Made by a program: the position numbers and the translations under genes. Source: Albugo candida (Eukaryota > Oomycota > Peronosporomycetes > Albuginales > Albuginaceae). Taken from it: 64,000 nucleotides of DNA. The first letter of the stretch is position 1; each line of letters starts with the position of its first letter. The stretch spans positions 124,001 through 188,000 of the forward strand of contig CAJNAR010000151.1 in assembly GCA_905220665.1 (NCBI GenBank), written 5' to 3'. Below are positions 12,064-23,363 of this stretch, in pieces. The notes below the pieces were generated by a model. It ran no database searches. It had not been told where the DNA came from and saw nothing but the letters and a program-made list of their open reading frames with translations.

Positions 12064-14595
12064 TCAATAGCCTGCTACATAGCGATATCCTTTCCAATCC
12101 GGTGGTGCCTCAAAATCATACTCTTTGAGAACTTGCATGAGATGCTTACAAGGTCCATCTTGAGGTCGAATTTGAAGCGCGTGTGTGAGATAATGGCGCG
12201 CTTTGGCCCAATCTCCAGCAATATACGCTTCCACAGCACTCGATCCAGACTCAAGAAATGCAGGTTCGAGTCGTTCACGAATTTCCATATACTCTGGATC
12301 ATTTTCAAAATCGACTGGTTGCTGCATACCGCTGGTTGGATCGATTTTGGGCGTGCCAAAGCCTTTCTTCATGACGGTCACATCCAATGTATAGACTGTC
12401 AACGGCGTATCGACACCGCGAATGCTGATACGATCCATCTTGCGAGTGAATCGTCTTGCTGCTGGCGATAATAAGGCAACAAACCAGTGTGATAAATTGA
12501 GAGGAGTCATGTAGATTTTAGACCCAGCTTCCAATCGATCAGCCATCTCCACATGAGGAGATATATATGTCGCATCAATTTTACATCGTGATCCGATAGC
12601 ACCTTCCACTGCCCATCCGACATGCATACCGAATCCCATTTTTATGCGAAAATCAGGTCCAAATCGCTTGACGACACTCTTTCGGCTCAGATATTCCGTC
12701 AAACTTCCATTCGTATTGGCATTATCCAAATCGATCAAACATTTCATAAATGCTGTCAGAGCGCTGTCAGCCATTTCTGTGGGTGTGATACGACGTGGAA
12801 CGACGCCAGCGCCAGGATTCAACGGACAACGCACAGTTTGATTCACAAGTACTCGATCTTCTTCCGTTGGCAAGTCTGTAAATCGAGAGAATCGAGGCAG
12901 TTCACCATCACATATTTTCCACGATAAAAGGAACGCATCACCGACGTTTTTGTTGGCCATTCCGTAATAATGATGGGTTCCCGAGTGCATGATATCGCCC
13001 AATTTATTGACATACACCATAACTTCCTCCTGAAGGCATTCCGTAGTATCCGTGAATTGTCGAATGTCACAAAAGCCGTATATGGCAGTGATCTTTTTGC
13101 CTGGAAGCATTGGATCTAGATCCCCCGAGCCCATATTCTTGCCAATTATGTCGGCTCCAGCAGCCCCAAAACCGACTTGCATAAGTCGTCCAACCTTGAA
13201 AAGTGTGAGCTCGAGAAGTGCAGTTTCGAATCCTAATTCCTTGGCATCTTTATGGATTTTAGCGTCATTTCCCGAAGTTGTGACACTAACCATTGGATTC
13301 TCCACAAGTTTTCTGACAATATCCATCATACGCTCAATTGGCTGCAAAACCAACGAACGAGAGATTCCAATAAATGCATTCGAACCAGCGACGAGGACGA
13401 TCATAATAAACACTGTTTTCAGTATGCTGAAAGCAGCTCCCGTGGATGTTGCCGAGGATACATCAAACACAGCAAGACTTGAGCATGCACTGGTGAGATC
13501 GGCCTTATCGACAGCTACAAAGAGAGTGTTGTAACATCCGTTGTACTTGACAATATTCATCTCAATGGAGCGCAAGGACGTGATAACATCCTCGTAATTG
13601 CGGTACATATCTGCAAAACTCCACTTGTTGGATGGATTTGTCTCTTGCGTGTAGGAAGAGGATGCATTCCCACCCACTTGAAATCGAATTGAGGCAATGT
13701 CATCGTACAAATCTGACATGCTGTGATTTGTGAGCTGAAAGTACACAAGCTTGCCTCCATCACGCACGTATCCTTCCAATAAACGACGATACTCCGTACT
13801 CGAAGTGAGCAAGTAACCGGAGCTCAAAAGCATGTGAATCGGACGAAGCCCATAGTCCTGATACTGGAGTGTTGTATCAGAGTATCCACCATCAAAGACT
13901 GGAAGCACCATAATGAGAAACAGAACCAAAATGACAACACGTTGAATGGTTACTTCTCCCATACGGCTTCCGACTTTGCTTTCTTGCAGCTGGTCGGCAT
14001 TTTGATCTTGATGTTTCCATTTCAAAAGCTTCACAACGCGAAACAATCGAACTGCTCGAACCACACGAACAATCCGACCGGCTTTACTTCCCGTTTTGGT
14101 GGCTTTACTAGCCTTCATGGAAGCTTTCGGACTGACAATTTCATCCCAAACCCAACCAATATCAGGAAGAACGGAGAAAGTTGCAATAAGATCGAGTAGA
14201 AAGTAAAAGCTGAAGAGATAATTGGGTCGAGCGTAACAGGAAAGGAGAAATTCGATGGTGAACAAAACAAGACTCGTTGTCGCGAGTGTATAAAACGAGT
14301 TATCTGCCGATTTGTGGAATAAACTCAGACGGATATCGTCGCCGAAAAGAGCGTATATGGTGACAATCAGCATCATGATAGTGAACCATTTTGCATCCAA
14401 CAATAAGAAAATTTGGCGCTTCCATGGAGACATTTGCTCATATTGCTGCTGGGGAGTGAGTGTCGCCTTTTTTTTCTTGCTGTAAATGGATCCCAAGACT
14501 TCCTTCAACAAGTTTTGTTTCGGCGGTGATTTTGATACTAAACCGTGTTTATCCTTTACATTTACTTCGGGTGCTACACGATGAGATGAATGCAT
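12064..14595 (-). CDS. voltage-sensor-like membrane domain fused to a class III adenylate/guanylate cyclase
   Basis: Predicted membrane nucleotide cyclase of 843 residues, single exon. Residues 68-187 look like a four-helix voltage sensor; S4 is GRIVRVVRAVRLFRVVKLLK, with a basic residue every third position. A fifth membrane helix (about 217-236, VVILVLFLIMVLP) leads into a roughly 150-residue external domain, then a second helix (about 390-408) and a HAMP-like linker. The cyclase domain spans about 500-755. The two metal-binding Asp segments are present (YGFCDIRQFTD and KNVGDAFLLSW), as is ISPHVEMADRLEAGSK. No pore loop or GYG filter is visible, so channel activity is unlikely. Only one catalytic domain exists, so it must homodimerise. 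ATP versus GTP specificity was not decided. Such fusions are known in ciliates and apicomplexans. Confidence 0.88.
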   Translation of the reverse strand: MHSSHRVAPEVNVKDKHGLVSKSPPKQNLLKEVLGSIYSKKKKATLTPQQQYEQMSPWKRQIFLLLDAKWFTIMMLIVTIYALFGDDIRLSLFHKSADNSFYTLATTSLVLFTIEFLLSCYARPNYLFSFYFLLDLIATFSVLPDIGWVWDEIVSPKASMKASKATKTGSKAGRIVRVVRAVRLFRVVKLLKWKHQDQNADQLQESKVGSRMGEVTIQRVVILVLFLIMVLPVFDGGYSDTTLQYQDYGLRPIHMLLSSGYLLTSSTEYRRLLEGYVRDGGKLVYFQLTNHSMSDLYDDIASIRFQVGGNASSSYTQETNPSNKWSFADMYRNYEDVITSLRSIEMNIVKYNGCYNTLFVAVDKADLTSACSSLAVFDVSSATSTGAAFSILKTVFIMIVLVAGSNAFIGISRSLVLQPIERMMDIVRKLVENPMVSVTTSGNDAKIHKDAKELGFETALLELTLFKVGRLMQVGFGAAGADIIGKNMGSGDLDPMLPGKKITAIYGFCDIRQFTDTTECLQEEVMVYVNKLGDIMHSGTHHYYGMANKNVGDAFLLSWKICDGELPRFSRFTDLPTEEDRVLVNQTVRCPLNPGAGVVPRRITPTEMADSALTAFMKCLIDLDNANTNGSLTEYLSRKSVVKRFGPDFRIKMGFGMHVGWAVEGAIGSRCKIDATYISPHVEMADRLEAGSKIYMTPLNLSHWFVALLSPAARRFTRKMDRISIRGVDTPLTVYTLDVTVMKKGFGTPKIDPTSGMQQPVDFENDPEYMEIRERLEPAFLESGSSAVEAYIAGDWAKARHYLTHALQIRPQDGPCKHLMQVLKEYDFEAPPDWKGYRYVAGY

Positions 14596-15336
14596 TGCAC
14601 GTTTTCAGACCCTTTTCAGATAAAAATATATTTATGCAGTCTGCTTAGAAAGAGACGTTGTTTGGTCTGACCAGTGGTGGCGAAGTTCGCTCGACAGTGT
14701 TGTGGGAGTACAATAAATTGATCTCTCTTCTTGTTCTCTTTTCGCTATACCGATTAGAAAAAGAGTAGCTGACGCATTTGTGCCATATTCATCCCTCTCT
14801 GTTTTAAGATTGATCACTATCGCGATTGAGATGCCTTGTCGTATGGAGAATACCGCTCGAAATCTCTTCCTAGCGATTAAATGGTCTGTCATGCTTTTGG
14901 CTATGGAAAGGCTTTTTATCGATTCTTTGGGAAGAGAGAATTTACGTGGAGACTGAAAGAATGAAGCAGCTGATAGTGTTTGCTGTTCGGCTACTACAGC
15001 GGAAGTAATTTTTGAATTTGTCGATGGCTCGGAAGCTGTGTTCCGACAGTTTACAACATCTATTGAACGATGAGCTTACGTGAAGTTTAGCGACTGAGTA
15101 TCGAGCTTTCACTGAGGCATGTAACCTCGGGTCTGGTCGTCCAGATGTACATGATGTAGATTCTCACGGTCACTTGTATTCGGTTGGAATCGATTGCGTT
15201 TGTGCTGGCAATCTTATGACGAGTCTATCATGCGTTTCAGATACTGTGTTTCACGGAGAAGGATTCTTGATATCTAGCCTAGCATTGCACCTATCGCTGA
15301 AGATTTGATAGGAAAGGCATCTGAGGATCTGGAAGG

Positions 15337-15600
15337 CTACAAGGGAATACTAGCCTTTGACGTAGGCAATTGACGTACATTGAAGCGCGACGATGATGAG
15401 CGAATGGTATCAATCACGGTATTTACAAGCACTCTTGTGGTGGGCGCAGAAGCAGTAACTTTGACTGGAATCAACAGTGGAAGCGAGGAGGTAGTACGAT
15501 ACAGTTGTTTTCTGATATATCTATAGAGTTGGCGTTGAGGCCTGGGCTGCACAAACATCAGTTCACTAACGCGAGGCAATACAACTGTAAACGTACGACG
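15337..15600 (-). pseudogene. possible coding relic
   Basis: The frame is open for about 88 codons and contains LPRVSELMFVQPRPQRQLYR, which weakly recalls the linker between the two helicase lobes of SNF2/Rad54 ATPases. No helicase motif, start codon or continuation was found on either side. Treat it as a coding-like fragment of unknown origin. Confidence 0.2.
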
Positions 15601-16945
15601 TGGACTGATCTACTAAAAAGACAAGGATCAATGAACTGATACGAAAGAGATCCGTCAAATGAAAAGAAGTATCTTCGTGGATTAAATTCGACCGGATTTG
15701 CGAGGAAGAGTTTGGACATGCTTGTGCACAGCAATAGACACTTTCAATTCCAATCGAATCCAGGATGTGAGGAGTTGCAAGTCGACTTTGAATGGGTATG
15801 CGCATGGGAAGGTCAGATACTCATATAGAGAACGAATACGGACAAATAAGATACAAGTCTGGGCAAGCCATTTCATTGCGAGTATCAATGTGAACAAATA
15901 TATCACTTTTTATTCTTTCGAATGCGAAAGAGAAATTGAGAGAACGAAATCTGAAATGGTTATATGTTGGAGAGATAAATCGGACTGAGTTGTCATCCCA
16001 GAGAAGCTCCATCTGAAGAATAGAATACAGATACATTCGCTACGACTGACAAACTAACATCGTATTTGTGCAATCAGTGCTGGACGAATAATCCGGTAAT
16101 CTTTCGAATGAGCTTCCGTCTAGATTTGCAGTCAGAGAGATTCGTGAACTATATGCTACATAAGAAGGATGATGCCACTCAAAGTAGAGGGCATCCATCA
16201 ATCATCAAGAATCTATAAGATGCGTTTAAGAAGCTCAGTAAGAGCTACTACAGATTGTATATGCAGAGGTGATGCACTAATATTCTCGAAATTCCTACCA
16301 AGATCAAATCAAAACGATCAAACTCCGTAATTAGAGATCTCAATGAAGTTGGCTATCGACTGCGCACATGTGATCAGGTCAACGTGCTCCTCGGAATTTC
16401 TCTTTTCTAAAACCAAATTTCTGACAGAACAGAAGATATATACGCTCATCGAGTTGTATTGAGCGACATATCGGATGCCAATCACAATCACGCAGCGTTT
16501 CGACACAAAAGAGAACGACGCATGCGATCTGTGCTCGACGGATTCACCTCTATGACCGTGACTTTCTCGGTCAAACGGTATCAGAGTTTAGGCATTCAGA
16601 CGACAAGAGTAAGACTTTGATATCACACGATTGGCCTCACCATGCCAGTTTAAGCGCAGCTCATTACGCTAATGAACTACGACATTGCATGGCTTGCGTC
16701 CAAAGCGGCTATTTTGTAGCTGTCTCAGTTACCTCTATGGCTCATATGAGAACTGACGCTCGATGAGGCTAGGATACCCTGAACTATCGTCCATCACATG
16801 ATAAGGAATTCCATGCCATCAAAGCGTTCTTGAGAGAAGTAGTGGAACTAGTTTCAATGCCTGCCAATTGATATGACCTGCGTGTCCTTGGATGCTGCAT
16901 CATCTCATAGTCTCGCCTCAGCTCACTAAAACTTCGATGATTTTT

Positions 16946-17954
16946 TCACGATACCAGCGTTACACATTGCTGCAGTCGCGTTACCCGTTCTAATGCATCT
17001 CCCGCAATTCTTCGTGCATCAACGGGATCGTAGTTGCTTAATATTGAAAAGGATGTTACAGCTTTTCTACCAGCATGAAATAGCACGCCGCAAGACCGAT
17101 TTCTGAGGCCAAGTTGCTGAATCATTACAGCACGATAAGACAAATCCTTCTGTACCCTCTTCATGCTTCGAATCTGTGATACTCTGGGCCCAGAAACCTA
17201 TGGTAGGCGTATGACTACGTCTGGTCATATTATGCGCTGCAGAATTGATTCCTCGACAGGTGTGTCACGCAAATCTCAAAAGACTAACGTCATTGAATGA
17301 GTTCCTTCAATGGTTGTCGTTTGAGTGAATTCCCCTCCAATCATTCTGTATATGATGTTATCGTATCGCTGTAGTCCTGACTGATAGGCGTAAGAACCAG
17401 ATGCGCTTGATCCAAGCCTATTTTCGATTCAACTCGTACATTGACGATCCTTGATCCAAAGTGTAAGCTTCAGGTTCGCTGTAATAAGCCTTCATGCCAA
17501 GAATTGCAAAGCGGTACAACAATCTCAATCAAAATTCTTAGATGGATTTAAAATTGTGATCTTATTCGTGAACATTTGTCGCTGTTACGACTACATCTGT
17601 GTAATCTCACACCATCCTGCTTGATTCTTGGTTGTTATATAGTCATAAATGGGTGAAGATGTACTTGAAACCTGCATGTCAGCTCTCCATGCAGTAGTTG
17701 ACTCTATAGATTCCCTATCTGGTCCAATAAACACAAACTGCTCGACGCACATACTTGTCTTCAATACTTCGCCATTCCTTGCTGGCATAAACCGGGCACC
17801 CAGGTTCGTACCAAAAAGCGTACAACTTTGCTGTTTCACTGTCCATGAGACCTGTATGGGCCATGTCTGGTTGACTACAAGGCATAAATCGTCCCAAGTT
17901 GTCGGTGACAAGTTTGCTTAACCACATTCCTGGTATACGGGATTTTGATCCCAT
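16946..17954 (-). pseudogene. degenerate Trp/Tyr/Cys-rich gene relic
   Basis: Protein-like segments follow each other on the minus strand but in shifting frames. One starts at 17954 (MGSKSRIPGMWLSKLVTDN) and contains KLYAFWYEPGCPVYASKEW. At about 17750 the reading moves to another frame (CVEQFVFIGPDRESIESTT). Further pieces near 17480-17350 include GSSASGSYAYQSGLQRYDN, and 16946-17164 is open for 72 codons. Residue bias (Trp, Tyr, Cys) resembles secreted proteins, but no signal peptide or complete frame exists. I cannot name a family. It may be a decayed gene, or a highly split gene whose introns I cannot place. Confidence 0.3.
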
Positions 17955-20900
17955 CGGTTAGTGGATCGATCTTTCATGTCTGATACTTCTCAAGGAGGCA
18001 TCAAATTGATCCAAAAAGTGAATATGAGGTCCGATATCGGATCAATTGATCCAAGTTTGGAGAAGCATTGATGATAAACCTTTTATGAGATTCTTTGGAT
18101 CCACCCACACTCGCATGAGTACGCAGTATAGACGGACGTGAAATGGCTGACCGGATATGCGATGCATATGACTTCTGTAGTTCAGAGTAGCAAATTGGAG
18201 ATCGCCATTTGCTGAGAAGGTTGCGAAGAGTTTTGTAGATTTTGTCAATAGCTGCTGATAAGGGTGATGAGGTAGGCCGCATATTGCACAGAAACGACTC
18301 GAGGAATAGGAAACAGTGAAATGTAATGAAATCATAAATTCTCTTTTGCCGGAGGAGAAATACAATGACCGCTGTTGAAAGAAAATGGAATGAACAATTA
18401 CAGACGTAATCTGCTTCCGGTAAGAAAAGTTTCAGTTCCGCTTGGCGTGGAAGATTCCACTTTGACAATGATATGTAATCAGAATCACAGACAGCATATT
18501 GTTGATAATGAATGAGCGTATTTGCCACTAATTGTGAAATGATGTTTTTTTTGACGAGTTATGACGACTTGCAAGGGATCACAGGAGAATGAGAGAGACC
18601 AGGTGTAGAATTCAGCTGAGTAATGCTAAGTAATAGTCATGTCTGGTGGTGACGAAATCTCCGAGAGATCAAAGAAACTCTGAATCAACAACTAATCCAA
18701 TCGTATATGCTGCCACGCTCTCCGGCCTGAAATGGTGCTATCTCTATCTGCCCGGGAAGTACGAATCTCACTAAGATTTAGACAAGCATGGGAGAAGATA
18801 CTTTTATTGAATACGTGTGACGCTGCAGCACAAAATGAATGCATTTGTGTCTTTCCTCAATGACATGAGACAAAGATTCACAGTACAGAATGCGTGGTCA
18901 GAAGGAAAAGTGACGCAGGTACTGAGAGCAATTACAAAAAGTCCTATCAGGAGGCGCTGTAGCTGAGTCAACTAAAACGTCAAGAAATCCGCTTTAGATG
19001 AATAGATGTCAAACTTATGGAATGATGCTGACAGGGATTGAAGACCTCTCATGGTGAAAGAGATCCGCTCTTCTTACGACTGCGACAAAAACAGCCGTCG
19101 TCGAATACCGATTGAGAATGCAGGAAACGGGCGCAATTCGTGGTCATCGCTTACCGGGGAAAAACCATGGCACACTTGGAAGCATCTGTCGTTATTTGAG
19201 CGAATCAACTTATCATTGGATCAACTGATCTAGTTCCTTAAGCAAAATGGACTGTTATGTAAGTGATAAAATCCACTTGGAGATGCGCAATTTGTATATA
19301 AAACTTAGCTTAGACTGTCACTGAACAACAATATCATGCAGGTAGCTCCGAAAGATTCAATACAGAGATTGATAAAAATCGTGTTTTTGGCGGTTCGAAG
19401 CACCTCGCTACGAGAATGTATGTGTCGAGTTGCAGCTCATTTTTGACTCAAAATGTGCTGATGATGCGGTTCCTCGGCATGAAGAAGTGTAGTTGCAATG
19501 CTGTTCAATGGTCTTACAAATGACTGGATACTCTGTGTAGCTTTGTAGGTGATTCAAAGTATCGTGCCTTAGCAATTGTCGATAATAATGCTGACCAAAA
19601 TATTGCGTAAACTGTACTGTACAATGGGTAAAGACACAAGGGATGTGCACAGATATCCTATGAAAACGACTAGCTTATAGAAACGATTATGGTTTCAGGT
19701 CATGGTGAGCAAGTATCTATCATGAATAGCGCTATATTCGATGTATTGTACGAGCATGTATTATATCGATACCAAAAGCATATGGGCACAATTTGCAGTA
19801 TGTGCGATAGTGCCAAAAAGATTGCATAATCACTGTCAGATATTTATTTGATACTGAGTTGTTATTGGTCATGCATATTAATTACGTCAGTATTTCCTTC
19901 CGTTACTTCAATATGTGTGGCCTTAAGATGAAAATCAACTTTTTATGAACTAAGATAAATTTGCTTTCGAGTGAGCGTTTTTAGCAGAGGTAGTAGTGGA
20001 ATTCGGTCGACATCGCCAATTATGATACCTACATAGAGAATCGATCGAAGCTTTGCACTTTATTCCGTATGAAGGCGTCACTCTTCTCTGATTTGGGCAC
20101 TGCTTAAACCCGAAACTTGCGTGGTTTCTCACCTGATAGTACAGCTCGTCATAATCATGGGCGTAATATAGCCCAGGAAAATCATCTATAACATGTTACA
20201 TCCACTGTAGTAGGTGAGAGTGGCTTCTGTGACTCATGGAGACGAGTCAGATTCGCTGAACCTGAGTCCTTCGAACTGAACGCTGCTAAACGATCTTATG
20301 ATTTCTGCTACAACTTATCCTGCGATCGAATTAGCAAAGTATGAAAACCGGATCGTAAAAGCGCAAAAGCCTGACGATAGAGTGTATTCACAGCGATTAT
20401 GAGTGGAATAGAATAATTCGTACTGAATTACACGTCAGAACTCTATCTTTTTATTTCTTTATTGGGATGCCCTCATTACATCGTTGAGACTACAACGTCA
20501 GCCAGTTTTTTCACATTATTGCTAATGAACACATCAACAAAGGTGTTTCGTAAATTGTGTGAACACCTTACCTAAAACTGACCTCCTGGACGTGATTGTG
20601 CACTGGCTGCCTGTGTATAGTGACCATATACACGTCCTAAATCAGCTCAAGTGCTTTGTAGAAGGTACAGCTTACACTTCCAACATATGTGACCGCTCAT
20701 GCTTCTACTTTGCTGTGCACCTGTAACGTTACTTCTCTCGGTGTAGATGTCACAAAATAACAAGTGTTAAGACACGTCTTCATCACAAGCCGGAAGAGAA
20801 TTTGCTGTGATTCAACGGTTCATTGACTGCATTTAGTACTAAGCTCGTATAAGTATAGTCCAATTGGAAGATAAATAGTTTGGGCGATGTGTCTTATTCA

Positions 20901-21020
20901 AGCAAAGCTATTTATACTATTAATGAATGCAGCTCAGGGGTCTGAGTATTATACTCACAGAATGATTGATTTTCCGTCAAAAGTTCTACGACACAATAGA
21001 AAGCGCTAAAGACAGCAAAG

Positions 21021-22838
21021 ATGGTTGAGATTTGCGAGTCAAGTGGAAGTACCGAGTATCAAATCACATGGGAAGGTGGTGATCTTGGTATTGCATTAAT
21101 CCCTCTCGAAAAAGGCTCTGGAGTTGCATGCAGTCGTCTTACGAAGAAAGGATTTCCGATCGGCATCGAGCGTGTAAGCTGTGGAGATATTCTGCTGCTG
21201 ATAAATGCAATCGATACGACCAACATGACGTTTAATGATGTCGTCGCTCAGCTTCAGACTTGCGATTTACCAGCAACCCTCACATTTCGGAAGCCAACAC
21301 TAGAAGCGGGTGATGCAATTGCACGCGGCGTGTCACAAGATAATGAATTGGACGGGAAGCGAAGCTTGCAGGGACCCACGAGTCCGCTTGGGTCGACTCC
21401 CTCACAACAGTATACTCAAAAGAAAAAAGGAAAAGGCTTTCGACCTTCTTCCCTATTTTACAAACCATCATTCACCATTCCAGCATTATCGGATGGGTTA
21501 CGACCTAGTGGTAAGGTCATTGCGGATGCTGATTCAGACGAGCTGAATTTTCTCAAAGATCTTGCCGATGCAAAGAAAGCCGTGGAGTCTGATGAGAATT
21601 TAGGAAAAGCGTCAGTCGTATCGAATGAATTGGACGCAGAATCTTTTCACTCAACTGTATCCGAGGAAGCTAAAGAGCACACAGTTGCAAACTTGGATTT
21701 TGCTGAGGAAAATCGCCCTCGAATTTCGTCCGTTGAGTCTCAAAAAAGCGATGAGAGTGAGTTATTAGATATGGATCAGCCAAGAGAAGTGAGTTATGGT
21801 TCACCAGCGTCGAGTCATATGTCACCGTCTACACTATCGCTTCCTCCTCCTGTTCCGGTCGATGCGTTGAGAGACACACAAGGAAAGAAGACGCGGACTC
21901 TTTTACAAGAGTTATGTTCGAAAGGAGATGTGCGTGGCGTCGAGCTATATGATCGAGCAAATGGATTGGCGAAATTGATGGATCGTGAAGCTAAATTCGG
22001 CCAATCCAGTCTCCATCTAGCCGTAAAGAGTGGCAATCTTTCGTTGGTGAAATATATCGTGCAACATTATAATCCAATCAGCGAGGCGATCAAAACTCCA
22101 GATGAGAAAGGCAACACACCACTTCATTTTGCTGCGACCAAATGTCCCGGGATGGTGTTACTCTTGCTACAAAACGGAGCCTGTGCGAGTGTTCCCAACG
22201 CACATATGTTAACCCCTTTAATCATATCAGTCATCAAAAAGCCGGAGGATAACGTTATTATATCCCGGATGCTGTTGAAGTATGGAGCCAACCCAAACGA
22301 TGTGTATGAAAACCAAACCATCATTCACACCGCGATAGATATGAAGAAGACACAAACGGCCGGAGTGCTGGTACATGCTGGTGCAAAATTGGACTTTCTA
22401 GACACACTTGGACGCAACGTGTTCGAAAAAGTCGACCGTGGAACACTACGATTTCTTATTGCGCAAATCTATTTCCCTCCAAACGTCATCAGCAGTAAAG
22501 TACAGAAAGTGTGCATGCTTTGTAATCAAAAACCAGCATTTACACAGCGTAAAGTTAACTGCACACATTGTGGACGCATTTGCTGTCCCGAGTGTGCTCC
22601 TTTAAGCACGAGCAGTCACCGGTTTCCATTAGGGTTCCCAGGGCGCATTCAGTCCGGTGCCGCGAACAACGAACAAAAGCGAGTTTGTAAAACCTGTTAT
22701 AAGATTTTGAAGGAGAGGGATCCGGAGCCTAAGAAGGAGCAGAATAGATTTGTCCGACGGGTTATTGGGATCGAGTGGGACGAAGTTAACTCGGAAAAGC
22801 TCGTAAAACCTCGCGCAGCCGGACGTCGTGGCGAATAA
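21021..22838 (+). CDS. PDZ-like, ankyrin-repeat and FYVE-type zinc finger protein
   Basis: Single-exon protein of 605 residues. Residues 13-91 form a PDZ-like domain (DLGIALIPLEKG, IERVSCGDILLLINAIDTTN, TFNDVVAQLQ). A Ser/Glu-rich linker of about 200 residues follows. Ankyrin repeats run from about 320 to 485 (GQSSLHLAVKSGNLSLVKYI, KGNTPLHFAATKCPGMVLLL, and a later TIIHTAIDMKKTQ). A FYVE-like finger spans about 496-563 with the four CxxC pairs CMLC, CTHC, CPEC and CKTC. The canonical RHHCR phosphoinositide pocket is replaced by RKVNCTHCGRIC, so PI3P binding is uncertain. Likely an endosomal or membrane scaffold. FYVE multidomain proteins are strongly expanded in oomycetes; function is inferred from domains alone. 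Confidence 0.88.
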   Translation: MVEICESSGSTEYQITWEGGDLGIALIPLEKGSGVACSRLTKKGFPIGIERVSCGDILLLINAIDTTNMTFNDVVAQLQTCDLPATLTFRKPTLEAGDAIARGVSQDNELDGKRSLQGPTSPLGSTPSQQYTQKKKGKGFRPSSLFYKPSFTIPALSDGLRPSGKVIADADSDELNFLKDLADAKKAVESDENLGKASVVSNELDAESFHSTVSEEAKEHTVANLDFAEENRPRISSVESQKSDESELLDMDQPREVSYGSPASSHMSPSTLSLPPPVPVDALRDTQGKKTRTLLQELCSKGDVRGVELYDRANGLAKLMDREAKFGQSSLHLAVKSGNLSLVKYIVQHYNPISEAIKTPDEKGNTPLHFAATKCPGMVLLLLQNGACASVPNAHMLTPLIISVIKKPEDNVIISRMLLKYGANPNDVYENQTIIHTAIDMKKTQTAGVLVHAGAKLDFLDTLGRNVFEKVDRGTLRFLIAQIYFPPNVISSKVQKVCMLCNQKPAFTQRKVNCTHCGRICCPECAPLSTSSHRFPLGFPGRIQSGAANNEQKRVCKTCYKILKERDPEPKKEQNRFVRRVIGIEWDEVNSEKLVKPRAAGRRGE

Positions 22839-23363
22839 GCCACAGTGTTTATGGCTCACGGCGAATTAATAATGATAGAATGAGGCACTCTGCGACATGT
22901 ATAAAAGCCAGAGAAATAGATAATTTTTAATACGAGCGAGCAGAAATCAAAAGTTTATAGCCTTAATCAATCGATGTTGTTTATCCAGTCTGTAGGGTCC
23001 TGATTGGTTATTGTGATATTGCTGGCGTTAGGTTTGTGGTACGTAGTTGATCAGCCCTAGTTGCATTAGACAACGTGTCGGTAGAAATGCTATTTTCAAG
23101 TCAGTTCTGTTTTGTGTTTCGTGTGTGAAGGAGCAGTGAGCAAATACGCAGTATCTGAGGCAATTTAGTGAGTACTGAAACCACCACACTGCTTGAAGAC
23201 GTCAATCAAACGAACGTAAGTACAGGTATACGCGACATTTAAGAAAATGCTCACGTCTATCTTTTGAGACTAGGCTTTTGTGACAAAACGATTACGTATC
23301 CCACTACTGAAGCTATAACCATCACCTTGAATAATCATCTGCTCAACTTCGTGCACACACAAA
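22839..23363. other. intergenic region
   Basis: About 525 bp with no open frame or RNA motif that I can support. It must contain the 3' end of the PDZ-ankyrin-FYVE transcript and the promoter of the HAD-like gene. Confidence 0.5.

Larger units (their letters stand above)
14596..21020. other. 6.4-kb gene-poor region
   Basis: No intact gene could be supported. Open frames are short (at most 175 codons, minus 18001-18528, unrecognised) and stops are frequent in all frames. The first 300 bp probably hold the 5' leader and promoter of the cyclase gene. Two places have protein-like composition on the minus strand and are listed separately (15337-15600 and 16946-17954). From 18.6 to 20.9 kb I see nothing: no tRNA, no long repeat and no transposase motif. 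Confidence 0.55.

Noticed and set aside
18001..18528. 175-codon minus-strand frame in the gene-poor region
   Set aside because: Length alone is not decisive; composition is irregular, no domain or signal peptide is visible, and an overlapping second frame looks equally good.
14596..21020. Transposable element or viral insertion as the cause of the gene-poor region
   Set aside because: No transposase, reverse transcriptase or integrase motif, and no terminal repeats, could be seen by eye in any frame.
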